NCBI GenBank assembly: GCA_963854835.1
Contig: OY978526.1
Location: 25,905,073 to 25,969,072, forward strand
Direction: 5' to 3'
DNA length: 64,000 bases
Source: Megamerina dolium
Lineage: Eukaryota; Arthropoda; Insecta; Diptera; Megamerinidae
This document shows positions 28,269 to 41,416 of the stretch, piece by piece. How positions within the stretch are numbered: the first letter of the stretch is position 1; each line of letters starts with the position of its first letter. Under the pieces are notes generated by a model, which worked only from the letters and a program-made list of their open reading frames with translations, made no database searches and was not told the origin of the DNA. The translations under genes and the position numbers were made by a program.

Positions 28269-28795
28269 TGTACAAAAGTAACTCGCATTTTAATAAGTGC
28301 TTTTGCCTGCGAAATATACCTTTTATTTTTTATTACTCAGAACTGATCTTTCACACATATATATATTTTTATACATACATATTTATGTTGTTATAATGTG
28401 TCAATGCTTTTATTACATATGTTTGTTAAAAATATGTTTATATTTGTTTACTGCATCAGTAAAATAATAAAAAATTATAATAATAATAAAAGTACTACAC
28501 TTGAGGCACAAAAATAATTGGTTTCATTCACAGAAAAATTGTGGATATTTCTTATTTAAAACCGGTTTATTGGAATGGTTACACTTATATTGGCCGATTA
28601 TTCTTCAAAAATTTCTGGCAACTCTATATGACTGAGTGCTGGTGTGCATTCACCTTAATGTAGTGAAAGACGTCATTTCGTACAATTGATAATATTTGCA
28701 GCGAAAAATCACCGGCAATGAAATAATAGTTATTCAATATAGTATAGGCAAAAATTTGTAAAGTGAAATCAAATATCAAAAATAATTTGTAAAAA
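28269..28795 (+). other. hap2 3' flank and upstream region of the next gene
   Basis: AT-rich DNA of about 530 bp lies between the hap2 stop and the next start codon in the same direction. 'aataataaa'-type signals near 28465-28490 could serve hap2. The promoter of the thioredoxin-like gene must lie in the rest, but no motif stands out. Confidence 0.5.
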
Positions 28796-30897
28796 ATGGC
28801 AGGTGGTGTTCAAGGTGTATTAATATTGAGTATTGTTGTTTGTGTTCTTGGTGCTGCAATCGAACATGTAGATGATACAGATTTGATTCATCTACTTAAC
28901 GGCGAAGATAACCTCATCGCTTTATTCAGTAGGTAATTCGTGTCATTTTTTATTGACGAATGCTAAATACGTTTGTGTAATCTAAATAGCAAAAGCAAAT
29001 TGCAAAGAATGCAATGAATTGGAAGCAATTGTGGAAAATGTCCAAGGTGATTTGAAACAACATCTGGGGGCGGTAGTGGTCCAAGCGCATAATAGCCATG
29101 TGGTTAATATTTATGATCCTTCAAAGGAACCTTCGTTAATTTACTTTAGAAAGGGAATTCCTCTACTTTTCTATGGAACTCCCAGCGAAGAAGAGATTTT
29201 GAATATGTTTTCAGAAAATCGTGATCCAGTGGTAAAAGAATTATCCGATGAGAATTTTGAGCATTTAACTCAAGCCGCAACAGGTGCTACAACTGGAGAT
29301 TGGTTTATTTATTTGTAAGTTTAGAAGAGAAGCTCGGCCAATGAGCCCTTTGGGGCTTACAGTGCCACATATTTATTTATTTTTTTAAGTTTAGAGTTGG
29401 TTATATTCTAATCAGCTTAACTATGGTGTAAATTGTTTTTCAGTTATTCTGCCGATTGTGTAACTTGTCAACGTTTATATGCTGTGTGGGAGACGGTTGG
29501 AGCAAAGTTAAAGCATCGATTAAATGTGGCGCGAATCAATAGATCAGAAGCTGGTTATTCAACAGCCAAACGATTTGGTATAACAAAATCGCCTGAATTT
29601 GTTTTGTAAGTACTTAATGCGAATTTCATATCGAATTCAGATTTATTAATAGTTTTGATAGTGTATGGAATTTCGATAAGGCAATCTTATATCTGGGATA
29701 GGACGTTCTCATCCCTATCTTGAAAAATGACTAATATATTCTTATTGCGATTTACGTAACAAGAATAAGTGCTGACTGTGGTACTACATTAAAATTCACA
29801 AAAAGGGGTTAAAAAAAGTAATTTTAATTTTTAAAACTTATGTTTAAAAATCTAATCTTCTGTGTAGGTATGAAATTACTTCTGTTTTTTATCTAAGAGT
29901 AACTATTTTTATATAATTTAATATAAATTGATTTTGTTACTTATACGCCTCTTCGCTGTTGTCAGGCTCAAAGGTCAATTATTATTTAGAAAGGAGTTCA
30001 CCATTTTACTCAACGTTTCGTTGCTAGTTTGCCAACTTTCACGAAGTTCTTTATTGATGACAACAATTTGCAAAAAATAAAAATATATACTTTTTACCAT
30101 AAACAAATAATATTTAATAGCTACGTTACATGCAAACATAATTTGTTCTAAGCTAAACATCAAAATAGTATCGAACACGTCATCAATAATTCGAATGAAA
30201 ACACAAACCAACTAACTTTGCCTTTTTGACTATTTGAATATCTTGTTGGCAGTATTTGTACGAACAAGCCAAAGGAGAGGAATTTTTGATTGCCTTACCT
30301 GATGTTATTATACCATGATTTGAACCAAATTTTTCAGTCATACTTTTTCTATATTTTTTATGTGATATAAAACTGTCATGTACTTCCATTGCACTTTTAG
30401 AGCAATAGAGGTATCCTTTGCATCCCATGGGTATTATACTATATATCAGAAATGAAAAGAAAATACACATATCTCAATTCTTTCGACCTCATTGTACATA
30501 ATTAGAAATATTTAATTTTAACAAATTTTAATTTCTAGAATACGTTTGGGGAAATTCTATCGCTACAAATTGAATGAATTTACACCAAAAAGTTTAATTG
30601 AATTCGCTGAAAGTGGCTATCAGAAGCAAACCGATCCGGAAAATGTTCCAGATCTTCCAAACTTTATGTAATTATAATAACTTTAAATAATAATGAAATT
30701 TAACTGATCGATATTAAATTTTCTTTTCCAGGGATGATTTATTTACCGATCGTATGCAGTTTCTTGGTGACAATCCTAAGTATATCGTCTTTGGGTTATT
30801 GTCATTGTTACTTTTTATATCGTTGGGTTTCATAATAAAACGCTTATCACAGAAACAATCCAAATCATTAACTAAAAAAATTAAGAAATCAAAATAA
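28796..30897 (+). CDS. ER membrane protein with two thioredoxin-like domains
   Basis: Five exons: 28796-28928, 28990-29314, 29444-29605, 30539-30667, 30732-30897 (TAA), all with GT/AG and matching phase, encode 304 residues. An N-terminal signal peptide (GVLILSIVVCVLGAAI) precedes a first thioredoxin-like domain with CKEC (ANCKECNEL). A second domain carries CVTC (YSADCVTCQRLYAVWE) and the fold's later cis-Pro region (ITKSPEFVL). One membrane helix near the C-terminus (IVFGLLSLLLFISLGFII) is followed by a basic tail ending KKSK, which fits the KKxx ER-retrieval signal. Role, by family: a membrane-bound disulfide oxidoreductase or chaperone of the ER lumen, like TMX proteins, although neither CxxC is the classic CGHC, so activity may be weak. 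The start codon is the first ATG before the signal peptide. I cannot name the fly orthologue. Confidence 0.85.
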
Positions 30898-33800
30898 ATA
30901 TACACACGTGTACTTTTTGTAAAGTAAACATTTTTTATACTATTTTATATTAAAGACAATCATTCCGTTTGTTTGAAAGCCACGTTTTTTCTTCCTATGG
31001 TTTGTGTGGTTTGTGACGACAAATAAAAATTGAAAAATTAAGAAATTTCTAAGTTGGCCTAGGATATGTTTGGAATGCAATGTATTAATATTACGCATAC
31101 GCCCGCTTGTGCATTATAGCAACTATAAATTACAAAAGGATTATTTACAAGATTACAGTGGAACGTGCACATAATACGCCCCAAATTATAAAGTAAATTA
31201 TAAAAATTATCAATTATCTTAAATCAAAAGAATTCTGCGACTGATGATGCTTATAAATTAAGCGAAACGTTGGAGACATGAGTCAACAATTAACTCTGTT
31301 TTATTTACATTCGAAGAATAAATGCATAAAATTTGTATTCCGATTATAATCTTACTGAAAACATAGTTACAAAACTGAAAAAAATACTCTTTTTTTCATC
31401 AATTTGTTCCTATACATTGAGGTGAAGTAAATATTTGCTATAATTTGTCCATGAAATTTATTTATTGGACTCCTAGCTACAGTCAAATGTAATTTTCAAT
31501 AGTGCATGAGTAATTAATCAAAAACTGATGAGGTCAATTGATAAAAAATTACTCTGAATTGCAAAAAAAATACATTAAACGTCATTGATAACAATGGGCA
31601 TTGTATGCATTAATTTTACGCCAATTCTTATGCAACACTTATTGCAATATTAGTCAAAAATGCTAAACTGTAATATTGAACAATAAAAATTTTAAAATTG
31701 GACAAATTATAAAATTTACATCAATCAAAAGTGAAATTGAGAACATGCCTGATAGAGATGCTGTCTTTTGAAACCTTTTATTAATTGTCAATCATGAAGT
31801 TTGAATGAGGGACAGCGGAAAACTCGTACGAATTCAGAGCAACCAAATGTTTCAACAATTTTTTGAGAGCACAAGAGAGAGAGAGACGTTTTATTATAGT
31901 GAAAAAGATTTTGTGACAAAGTCTAAAAAAAAAAAAATTATTTTTTTAAATACATATCGTACATATATTGTACTTGTATTTATGCAACTGCAAAATTGTT
32001 CCAATATTTTTGATTTTGTAACAATCATTGACGTCTTATAGGTCGTGCAATGTGAAAGTAATAAAACATTATTGTAGTTGTCGACTTTGTTGAAACTGCA
32101 GTACTACACTGTACTGAGCTGGACTGAGGAAAATTACTTACATATTTCAAGTGGATGTCAACAAAACGTTCGTATGATCAATGTTACAATATAAGAATAT
32201 AATTTGGTTCAATGCTTTAATGCATTATTTATGTATGTTGATTTAGTGAATATTTAATGATTTGTATGATAACAGAAATCTGATTTGTTTGATTTTCTTC
32301 TTCCGTCTTTTTTAAATGTTTCAACTTTATATATATGCACATAGATAGTAGTTATATGTATATTTCGAAATATAATATGCATATTGATCGTGCATAGATA
32401 TATGGATATACAATTTTATTGTGCACACCTCACATAAGCTTGGCTCACATTTTAGTAGTAGTAAAGTTTTCTATGCTACTTTTTTTGTGTGTGGATTTTT
32501 TATACAATACTACATGCATACAATAGTTACTGCTACTATAGTATACTATAGGTAGGTAGGTAGATATCTACGATTTGTGAGGCTTATTATCGCTTATGCT
32601 TTGCATTAAATGTTTAATTATTCAACATCCACAACAACAGGGCACACCGGTTTGAGTTATTTGTTGCTCATTGTGGAACTGTGCTGTGCTGCTTTAGTCA
32701 CACATCTCAATTCAGTGGTCGATAAGCCTTCACTCCGAATTGACGTACAACCGATAAACAGTTATAGTAGTGTATAGCGTGAGCGGAGCGCATGCCATCA
32801 ATCGTACGGTGTATGTAAATTCGTAATTACTCGTTCGTAATACCAGTCGAAAGCTAATGTGCACTCATATACTCTATTTACTCATACAAATACACACACA
32901 CACACTCCGACATATACCCATCGACATACATATATTGAATTCATATGTAACATCGCAAAATAAGATACGGGCACTTGCACACATTCATACAAACATACTC
33001 TCGTACTACTACTACTACTACTTATGTATTTATAATATCATTATCGTCTTTTTTTCGGGTGTTGTTTTTGTTTACTTCGTATATCACAGAGCAGACATCA
33101 TTGTCTTGTATCAAAAATTGACAGCAGTGCACAGTCCCGGCAACCCTTCGCGCACCAAAAACAATGAAATCAAAAATCTCGTGACTTGAAATTATGCACA
33201 CATACACATCGACAGGTATAATACATAATTATTTGGATATTCTCCACCACATAATATACATCCATATGTACTACATCGTCTACATTGGATTGTTATCTAG
33301 TTTGGGAATTATATATTTGTTAAAGTTTTGATATCGACTAAAAATGAAATTGAACTGAAAATTGAACAAGTGTCGTCTTTAAATGACAATTTTGCAAATT
33401 GCATTACGCTCTTCGTTAGTTAGCGTGTTGGCAATGAATAAAGCTTTATTATTATTTTTTTTTTGTGTCGTGTTTGTTTGTTTGTTTTGTATCGATCGAC
33501 AAAAGTGGATATCGACTCTCTTACCTGGACGGGCTTAGACGTGTCAACAACCAACAGCAGTTGTGTACTGCAGATCATTGACTCTCGTTATTTCGAGATA
33601 CTCACATCTAACAACTAAGTACTTATTAATACATATATTTTTGTGATGTGATAACTCTCCCCATCTTTGAAAATATATTTTGGCTGCTTACCTTGTCTAC
33701 GCATTTTGTAGATTCGGTAGCAACAATACTACTTACATATTTTATTTTACAAGTGATAAAATACATACATACAGATGCACATAATTCAAATTGACAACAC

Positions 33801-34789
33801 AAATTGAATAAATATTGATTTTTTTTGAGAAATGTTTACAAAATAAGAGCATTATCATCATTTTCATCATTGATCTTATTCTCTTTCAAGCTCATTTGAT
33901 ACGATTTTCTTTCGTGTGCTTTTTTTTTCACAACAGTGGCGTAACTCAGTCTGTTGTGGTGGTTGTAGAGAATGTCATGCTGCATATGATGCAAAGGATT
34001 CCGTCTATGGGTGGAATAATTATTGCTCTTTAGATATGATTGATTTATGCATAATTAAAATTCATATTTAACATAAATGACATTAAATGCTACAAGTGCC
34101 ACATACAATGGATTTATTCTTAATTTACATACTCGTCTATAAGTAGTATGTGCATATTAATTGTCATTGTGAAAGATCGCACAAATGTGATTATATAATT
34201 CAGCAATATCTAGTTGTATTTTTTTTGTAGGAGTGGAAGAATAAAATCGAATGTGATTAAAATGTCGTTAATTTTTCATAGATATGCATATTTCCGATAA
34301 AGAGCTCCGAAAACCGACAAGTTCGAGTTTCTCTTCCAATATTGTGTTGAATTTAAGTCACATAGGATTGGACCGACCAATATATGTGGGCTTACCATAT
34401 CTTTAAGTAGTAAACAAAATTCTACAGCATAAGTTCAGTGGGTAAAAATACAAAATAGGATTTCTAATGTCAAATTATAATACGAATTTGTAAGGGAGCT
34501 ACACCAAATAATGAACGTGGCTCGGCTGTTTCTTGCAACATTATTTCTCTTTACAATATTCTTCTTCATGGCTAATATGGTTGTCAGAAGCGGAACACTA
34601 TATAAGACATAACGGTTTAAAGTTTTCAAATATCCGTGACTTTGTATGGAAGGCTATTTCGGCTATTTTTTGCTTAATTATTATGCACTGCAGCACTAAT
34701 CTACACGTCGAATATGATTCACTAAGGTGAAATACTACAGAAATTTTCTAAAATTTGCAACTTTGACAATGGGAGCTACATAAAATAGT
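30898..34789. other. non-coding AT-rich DNA with a promoter-like stretch
   Basis: No exon could be supported. The part at about 32690-32860 is less AT-biased and contains 'cattcagt'-like and 'gtgagcggagcgcatgcc' stretches, followed by (CA)n. It may be a distant promoter or first non-coding exon of the gene found from 43456 onwards. That link is a guess. Confidence 0.35.
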
Positions 34790-34930
34790 GGATATGGCTC
34801 GGTTAGGTTTGGTTAGGTTATGTGGCTGCCCATTCTCTGAGGTCAGATAGGCCCATTGTGATACCACCAAGCTTCTCTTCCAATACTGTTGTGGGTGTTA
34901 AATTTGGACAGCATTAGAAGGAACATACTT
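34790..34930 (-). repeat. 3' tail of a non-LTR element (GGTTAGGTT family)
   Basis: The stretch runs 'ggttaggtttggttaggtta', then 'gtggctgcccattctctgag', then 'taggcccattgtgatacc'. The same order of motifs occurs at 38345-38460 and in part at 52015-52085. The ACCTAACC-type tail on the minus strand fits the 3' end of an insect LINE; at 38345-38640 it is joined to coding remnants. Confidence 0.5.
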
Positions 34931-35110
34931 ATATTAGCCGACTCCTAACGGCAGAACCTTTGTGCCATCACTTTAACTTAGTTTTGTCACAGATCTTTTT
35001 TAAGAAGCATTTTTGACAAATTGTTACTATCGGAAAAATTGCCAATACTTGCCAGCAGATGGGTACCGTTTGAAAGAAAAATCTTTTCGATATTAATTTT
35101 TGTTATGCTT

Positions 35111-35179
35111 CAGCCGGGGTTAGAACCCACGACCTACAAATCAGAAGGCCAACGCACTATCCTCTAAGATACGGCACCC
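35111..35179 (-). repeat. tRNA-like sequence, probably SINE or tRNA pseudogene
   Basis: On the minus strand a sequence begins 'ggtgccgtatcttagaggat', shows an A-box-like TATCTTAGAGGATAGTGCG and ends with a B-box-like 'gtgggttctaacccc'. The spacing fits a tRNA, but stems pair poorly and the anticodon arm is not convincing, so I call it tRNA-derived rather than a working tRNA gene. A related 5' half lies at 48250-48280. Confidence 0.5.
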
Positions 35180-35189
35180 ACTATGGCTC

Positions 35190-37281
35190 GGTTATTTCTA
35201 GCTAAATTATTATGTACTACAGTACTAATCTACACATTGAATATGATTCACTGAGGTGAAATACTACGGAAGTTATAGCGGTATAAAGCTTTTCGAAATT
35301 TGCAACATTGTATGGGAGCTACATTAAATAGTGGACATGGCTCATCCATTTTTTTCAAAACCATCATGCACCATAATATTATTATACTGGTCAAGTATTA
35401 TTATCGTAGAGTTATAATCGATAAAAGCAGTCAAAACTCCAAGATTAACCTTTTCGACTGATCCATGGCCGTGGCAGTTAACTAATCATGAACATAAGCA
35501 ACAGTGTCAATTTTTCAACATTGCCTTTTGTTAAAATTTCTATTGACCTTCCGAATAATATTAATTGTCGAGCTCTTTAAAATATGCTCCTATTTCGACA
35601 ATGACCTTCTGTTGGAGTGAAATCGTTTACCACTCAGACATATTTCATATTTGGAAGAAGAAAGAAGTTACTGGGAGGAGTTAAATCTGGAAAATAGTGT
35701 AGATATGAGAGCAATTCGTAGTATGATTCAATTAATTTTGTTATTGTGATGGCAGGAAATAACCCCGTACATTATAGTACATTTTTGTATGCCTGGCTTT
35801 TCTTCAACTTCTCATCAAATATATCCAATAGTTTAGCGTTGATTTTCCTTTCTCCTTGCCTTTTATATATGCATCCTCACTGAAATGCATTTCGTTCGTA
35901 TTTAAACTAAAATGTTATTACCGATGGTGTAGCGCACAAATGTGTTAAGTACACTTTTTGGTCAAAATGACTGATAACCGCCAAACAATAGCTTGACATC
36001 AGTATATTTGTATAAAGAAATGTGATAAATATTGAACAAATAAATCCTACATAAATAAGATAAGAACAATTAAGTATTGTACTATATTAATATAGAATAT
36101 AATCTTTAAATTTTGTCTCCCGAAAAAATTTTTTATTTGTCACTTAACACATTTGTGCGCTATACCAACGTTATATTTGAATTTTGAAAATCAGAAGAAG
36201 AAAATCAGAGATTTGTACATGCCTGAGGCATACTAATGAGTGTTTCTTTCGTATTTTACGTTTCTATAATTTAATGTGATGTCCATATGTTCATACATTT
36301 CTTAGAAACTCTACTTATCATCTGTAATGATGAATTTTGACATAATCATAAATAACCGGTACCAGATATTAAGCAAACTCACATATCGCGAACTCATGCT
36401 AATCTGTAATTTAAAGTACACATTCTACTTCCAAATAAATAAATAAAATGCCAAGCAATTTTTTTTTTATCCTGAAGTTCAATAGTATATATGTAAGGTA
36501 AGGTACAATAATTGTACTACATACGTATATTCAGCTTGGGGATTAAGTCCTACTCACTTAATTGCTCATATTGGGAGAACTTTTATTTTTAGATATAGTA
36601 TAAAAGTCCATCGTGAAACTTAATAAATTATTTTGCAATAAGTTGCACCGAGAGTTTAATTACAGAAACGGCTCTGCTTAATTACATCGTTTTATTATCA
36701 TACTTTGAGATTTCATAGTATTCCACGTTAATAATACAGTTTATAACTAACCTGTTAAAATTGCTTACTGACTACTTATCAGGCCATAAAACCAATAGCT
36801 ATCATCTCCAAAAATAGATCTACCTGAAGAGACAACTTCTCGCCTAATATCTACGAAACGTCCATGCACAGAAAAATATTCAGCACGTCTTTTCTCAATA
36901 CGGTTTACATCAAATTAGTTTCAGCTCCAAAGTTTGCATTTGTTTTCATTGGGATAGACGACACTATTTGGCCTTAATAAGAATATTTCAGTACAAAAGA
37001 TCTCTTAGGTCACAATGTTTGGGTTAGCCGGGTCGACGCAACCAGCCGACATATATCGTTTTAAAAAGTGTCACTTTCATAAAATTCATTCGAATGAGTA
37101 AAATATGTCACCCTTTGTTACTTTGATGCAATTTGCACCCATGGAAAACCCCTTTAGGAATTCATTTTCGTTGCGTGAATAGACAAATAGTCTCACCGTG
37201 CTAAATCTGATGAATACTCTAGCTATTCGCTGGAGATTGACGGACAAGGAAGGCTTCCATATTTCGTCAAATCATGTTTAT
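35190..37281. other. non-coding AT-rich DNA
   Basis: I see no gene, no clear transposon and no long repeat here. Confidence 0.5.
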
Positions 37282-38344
37282 ATATCAGTGTAGTAAAAAG
37301 AAATCCATTATTTTTCCAATAGATGGCTTTAATAATCTGTATCTCGCGTTGTATAAGTGCCACCGGGTTACGCTTGATGGCGTTAGAAAGATAGGATTTC
37401 GTACTAAATAAACTTTTCAGGCAATATTGTGATTGCTTGACTAAGTATTGTTTGAGCACACGTCAAAGATGGCCACCAGTAAAGATAATATACGCCTTAT
37501 TTTACAGTTTTTCTTCGATAAAGGCGAAAACGCAAGCCAGACGGCTGAAAATATGAATAGTGTCTACGGTCCTGATGCTGTAACAGCCAATTACGTGCAA
37601 TTTTGGTTTCGTCGATTCCGTTCCGGTAATTTTGATGTCAAAGATGCACCACGCTCTGGAAGGCCAATTGTCGAAAATATCGATAAAATAATGGAAATTG
37701 TCGAGTCTGGCCGTCATGTAAGCACTGTTTCTATTGCCCAAAAGCTAAATATTGCACAAAAAACCGTTTGGAACCATTTAAATAAGACTGGATACAAAAT
37801 AAGCTCGATGTATGGGTGCCACACGAGTTAACGGAAAAAAAACCTCATGGACCGAATTTCTATCTGCGAATCGCTGCTGAATAGCAACAAAATCGATTCA
37901 ATTCTAAAGCGGATGATGGTGATGAAAAGTGGGTCGCTTACCACAACGTCAAGCGAAAACGGTTGTGGTCGAATCGCGGTGAGCTGGCGCAAATGGTGGC
38001 CAAGGAATTGTGTTCCATCAGGACAACGCCAAGCCACACACATCGATAGTGACTCGCCAGAAGCTCCGGGAGCTTGATTGGGACGTTCTTATGCATCCAC
38101 CTTATAGTCCCAACCTGGCAAGATTCGCCTCAAGAGAATCTTGTGAAAATCGACTGTCCCACTTTTTTTGGCAATACAGACGAGGGTTTCTATGAGAGTG
38201 GCATTACGAAATTACCTTCAAAATGGCAACAAGTTATCGAACAAAACGGTGCATATTTGACCTAAATCGGATCATTCTAACTATGCTAAATAAAACCTTC
38301 AATTTAATACAAAAATCATGTATTACTTCTTACTATACCTTATA
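37282..38344 (+). mobile_element. mariner-type transposon, copy B, internally deleted
   Basis: Same family as 1066-2258 but in the opposite orientation. The left end has 'gtaaaaagaaatccattatt' at 37293, and the right end ends with the reverse complement of a 'tagtaagaagtaatacatg' TIR at about 38340. At about 1.06 kb it is some 130 bp shorter than copy A, because two stretches of the transposase are missing. Confidence 0.85.
37448..38265 (+). pseudogene. mariner transposase, two deletions and frameshifts
   Basis: The N-terminal HTH domain reads cleanly from 37448 to about 37800 (FEHTSKMATSKDNIRL onward). The GDEKWV motif follows in another frame at about 37919. The part between it and the HQDNAKPHTS motif (second catalytic Asp, about 38014) is shortened, and the SDYHLF block with the third catalytic Asp is deleted after YSPNLA. 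The C-terminus (ESGITKLPSKWQQVIEQNGA) survives. It cannot be active. Confidence 0.85.
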
Positions 38345-38640
38345 TTTTGCTTAGATTAGATTAGATTAGGTTGTGGCTGCTGTGCGCTTGCGCGGATTCG
38401 CTTAGGTCAAGTAAGGCCTATTGTGAGGCCGCATTTTCGTTAGAAACCAAACCGAGCTTCTGGTGGGACCTACAATATTCCTCAGTTGACAGTGAGCCAA
38501 CTCAGTGCGGTGGTGTAAGCAGTGTCTTCCTAGATGCGTAATTTTGTGGCTAGCCAGGGGCGGACACACACACAAGAGAAAGAGTTATCGACAGTTCCTT
38601 CTCATTGTCGCAGATCCGGCAGTAGTATTTTGGCTTGTTA
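38345..38640 (-). pseudogene. non-LTR retrotransposon 3' end, decayed
   Basis: On the minus strand CRICDNEKELSIT at about 38600-38640 resembles the C-terminal Cys-rich tail of Jockey/I-type LINEs. It is followed by CPWLATKL-like residues, loss of frame, and finally a CCTAATCTAATC-rich 3' tail. It lies directly against mariner copy B. It belongs with 34790-34930 and 52015-52090. Confidence 0.55.
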
Positions 38641-40356
38641 ACATAAAATTATTTCTATACGTCAAGAAAATAACCAAGGAAAAACTATTTGAAAAATGTA
38701 CCGATATTTTTTATTTCGAAAAATTATTGAATAGGTTTGTTTAACAAAAACTGATGTGTATTGAACATTTTTCTTTCAAGTAGTTCTAAAGAAAAATGTC
38801 CCACTCTTGGGATATTTTAGAAGAGTGAAAAAACTGAAACTGTGCGCGTCTGTACACCATACATATACGGTGTATAGGTGAATATTCAGAAAATGATTTA
38901 TGTAGGATGTACATATAATTTTGTATGATGCTCAGGATTCTACAATAAATATTCTACATGTTCTAATATATTATATATATTATATCTTGGTTATGCCATG
39001 AAGAAATTAACACGGTTGAACAATTTCATATAACATGTTAGTGTGAAACAAAGCCGAAAGAACAAGAGAGAGAGAGAGAGAAACACATATAATAGAGGAA
39101 ACTCTTGACAATTTTATTTAAATAAAATAATATTGTTGTATTGTATATAAATAGGTACCTGTCTACATACATATTCAGTTTATTTTCAATATTTGAATTA
39201 CATTTTTCACATTTCTCCTTCAGACTTTAATTAAAAATCTTTTATTACAACGAAATGAGTGAGTTTGCTTGAAAGTACAATAGTAAATAATAAGCATACT
39301 TCATTACACGTCTAGAACAAGCGAAACGAGACGAGAAATTCTAGACAATTTTAATGGTGCTATTTTAGAAATTATTTAATCAACACAAAGTAGTTATTTA
39401 TCTATTTATTTATCACCAGTGTAAGCTTAGAGTAGGGTCCAAAGTTCACGTAACACATCACTCATCGGAAATAATTACGATGTGAGAGGGGAAAAGTGTC
39501 TATTTTGTTCTACTGTACGATATATACGATACCTTAGTAGAAAGTGTGTTTGTTAATTGTGGAATCAACAATTTCAGGTACGTACTTTGAAATTGAAAAA
39601 TGTAAAATAAAAACAAACAAAAAAAAATAATAATAATAATAATAATAAATAGAATTATTACGAACTTATAAATTACTTACCTACCTACCTACATATTTTA
39701 AACTTAGAGTACATATGTACGTCTTTTGTTGTTGTTGTTGTTTTGTTTGCATAAATGAAATATTCACTTCGAACGTTAAGTTGTGTTGATTTTTTATTTA
39801 TTTATTTTTTATTTTATTTTATTTTTATTTTTTTGAAGAGTACAATATAATTCTTACTACTCTATAAATACCTATTTTGTTAGGAGGGAAATTTATTTAT
39901 GTTCAACATTTATTAGAAATCAAGAGAATTGAAAAAGCAGTCGAACTAGTTAACATCGCAATTATTTATTGTCTTTGATTATCAGTACCACACTACGATA
40001 TCGTAAGTATATACATACATATATACATAGTTATTAATGTGCAGTGAATAGTATTTTGGCTTTTGGTTTCAGCATCCAAAGTTAAGTTAAATCAAAGAGC
40101 AAAAATCACGCTTGTTGAAATCATGTACATATCTACATGGAGTTGATACATGACAATTTGAAATTTAAGCAAGAAATATCTTATTTTAAACTATTACAAT
40201 GGGAAATCTAAAATATGTATGTTTATTGCGGCTATATGAATTACAGCCGTAAAATTTTTTTGAAAGAGAAAATTTACGGATTTAGAAAATTAATTGTATC
40301 AATATTGACGTAAAAATTGCTATAATATACGTATATCTATATATATACATATATTA
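38641..40356. other. non-coding AT-rich DNA with simple repeats
   Basis: The region includes a (GA)n run at 39066-39080, an (ATA)n run near 39628, and 'ttgttgttgttg' near 39728. There is no supported gene. Confidence 0.5.
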
Positions 40357-41062
40357 AGGTGGGTCGAATAAAATTGGAATAAAATTTTGAGATGGAAAAA
40401 CAAAAATTCGGATAATTTCAAATATTTTTTTCAAAGAAGGCAAAATTATCTTCTAGATATGAACCCATATGCTTGTAAATTTTTGCAGCCGTTACGAAAA
40501 CCTCAATTTTATATAAAAGCCCATCTAAATGGGGAGATAGGGGGTAAGTATGTTTAAAGGAAATATTGGAGATGAAAAACTAATGTGTGTTAGTGATACA
40601 TTTCATCTCTGTAGGCACGATTCCTGTGCAACTGTAGGGTTACTTGTTGATTTTTATGTGTTTTTGGGTTAATTTTGAAGGGTACTCCTCTAAGTGGCCG
40701 AGATAGGAGGAAAGGGTGTTCGAAGGAAATATTGGGTAGGAAAAATTGATGGGGTCGGTCATACATTTCATCTCTGTAGGCATGATTCCTTGGCAACTAT
40801 AGGGTTACTTGTTGAGTTTTAGGTGTTTTCACTCACATTTTGTAGGGGAGCTCTCTTAAGGGGTACATATAGGTTGTAAGTATGTTGGGGAGAAAAAATG
40901 AATGGGCTACTTCTCGATTGTTCAAGTGTTAGATAGATAAGATGTGAATATGTTTGGAAAATATATTCAGTGAAAAATATTTATGAGGGTTAGGGGGGGA
41001 TTCCTGGGCAGATATTTTGATCTGAAATTTGAACCCTTTTGGGCCCTTTAGGCCCACCTCAA
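40357..41062 (+). repeat. repeat element with short terminal inverted repeat and internal tandem units
   Basis: It begins 'taaggtgggtcgaataaaat' and ends 'gggcccacctcaat', so the edges mirror each other over about 9 bases. Inside, a unit of roughly 170-180 bp occurs about twice in tandem: 'catttcatctctgtaggcac' at 40600 and 'catttcatctctgtaggcat' at 40764, each followed by 'gggttacttgttga'. Apparent open frames here are repeat translations, not genes. Related copies lie at 60-300 and 18990-19260. Confidence 0.6.
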
Positions 41063-41416
41063 TAATAAAACTCAATACGAATCCAATTTCATCCCTTTAT
41101 TCTGCACTAGGCATACCTAAATTTTAAATACCTTTTCGCTTCCTTTGATAAACATAATTGAAACTATTCAAATTCTGTGGTTTTCGATAAGCCAAGTTGT
41201 TTAAGAATTTTAACCACCTTAATGTATACATTTATGTGTCAACAAAGAGTAGTGAGACAAAGGAAGACAAAGCCCAGATAAAGTAATTTAAAAAGGAAGG
41301 AGCAATGGTTTCAAACATCTCATCAAAAGTAATATACTCTAGTATAGTATAGTAAAGTATTGTAAAACAGGTAGTGCGATTAGTCAACGGAGATAGCTCA
41401 GCCTCTATGCTATATA

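Noticed and set aside
29322..29385. Possible SINE piece in an intron of the thioredoxin-like gene ('gctcggccaatgagcccttt')
   Set aside because: It is too short to define ends, and no second copy was recognised in the window.
32857..33189. 110-codon open frame rich in H, T, Y and I
   Set aside because: It is a translation of CA and TAC simple repeats, without splice context or similarity.
35111..35179. Functional tRNA gene
   Set aside because: A and B boxes can be seen, but the acceptor and anticodon stems do not pair well enough, so it is listed as tRNA-derived repeat instead.
40590..40796. Minus-strand 68-codon frame with a repeated NRAYRDEMYH-type motif
   Set aside because: The internal repetition comes from the tandem DNA unit of the repeat at 40357-41062. 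There is no evidence of a protein.
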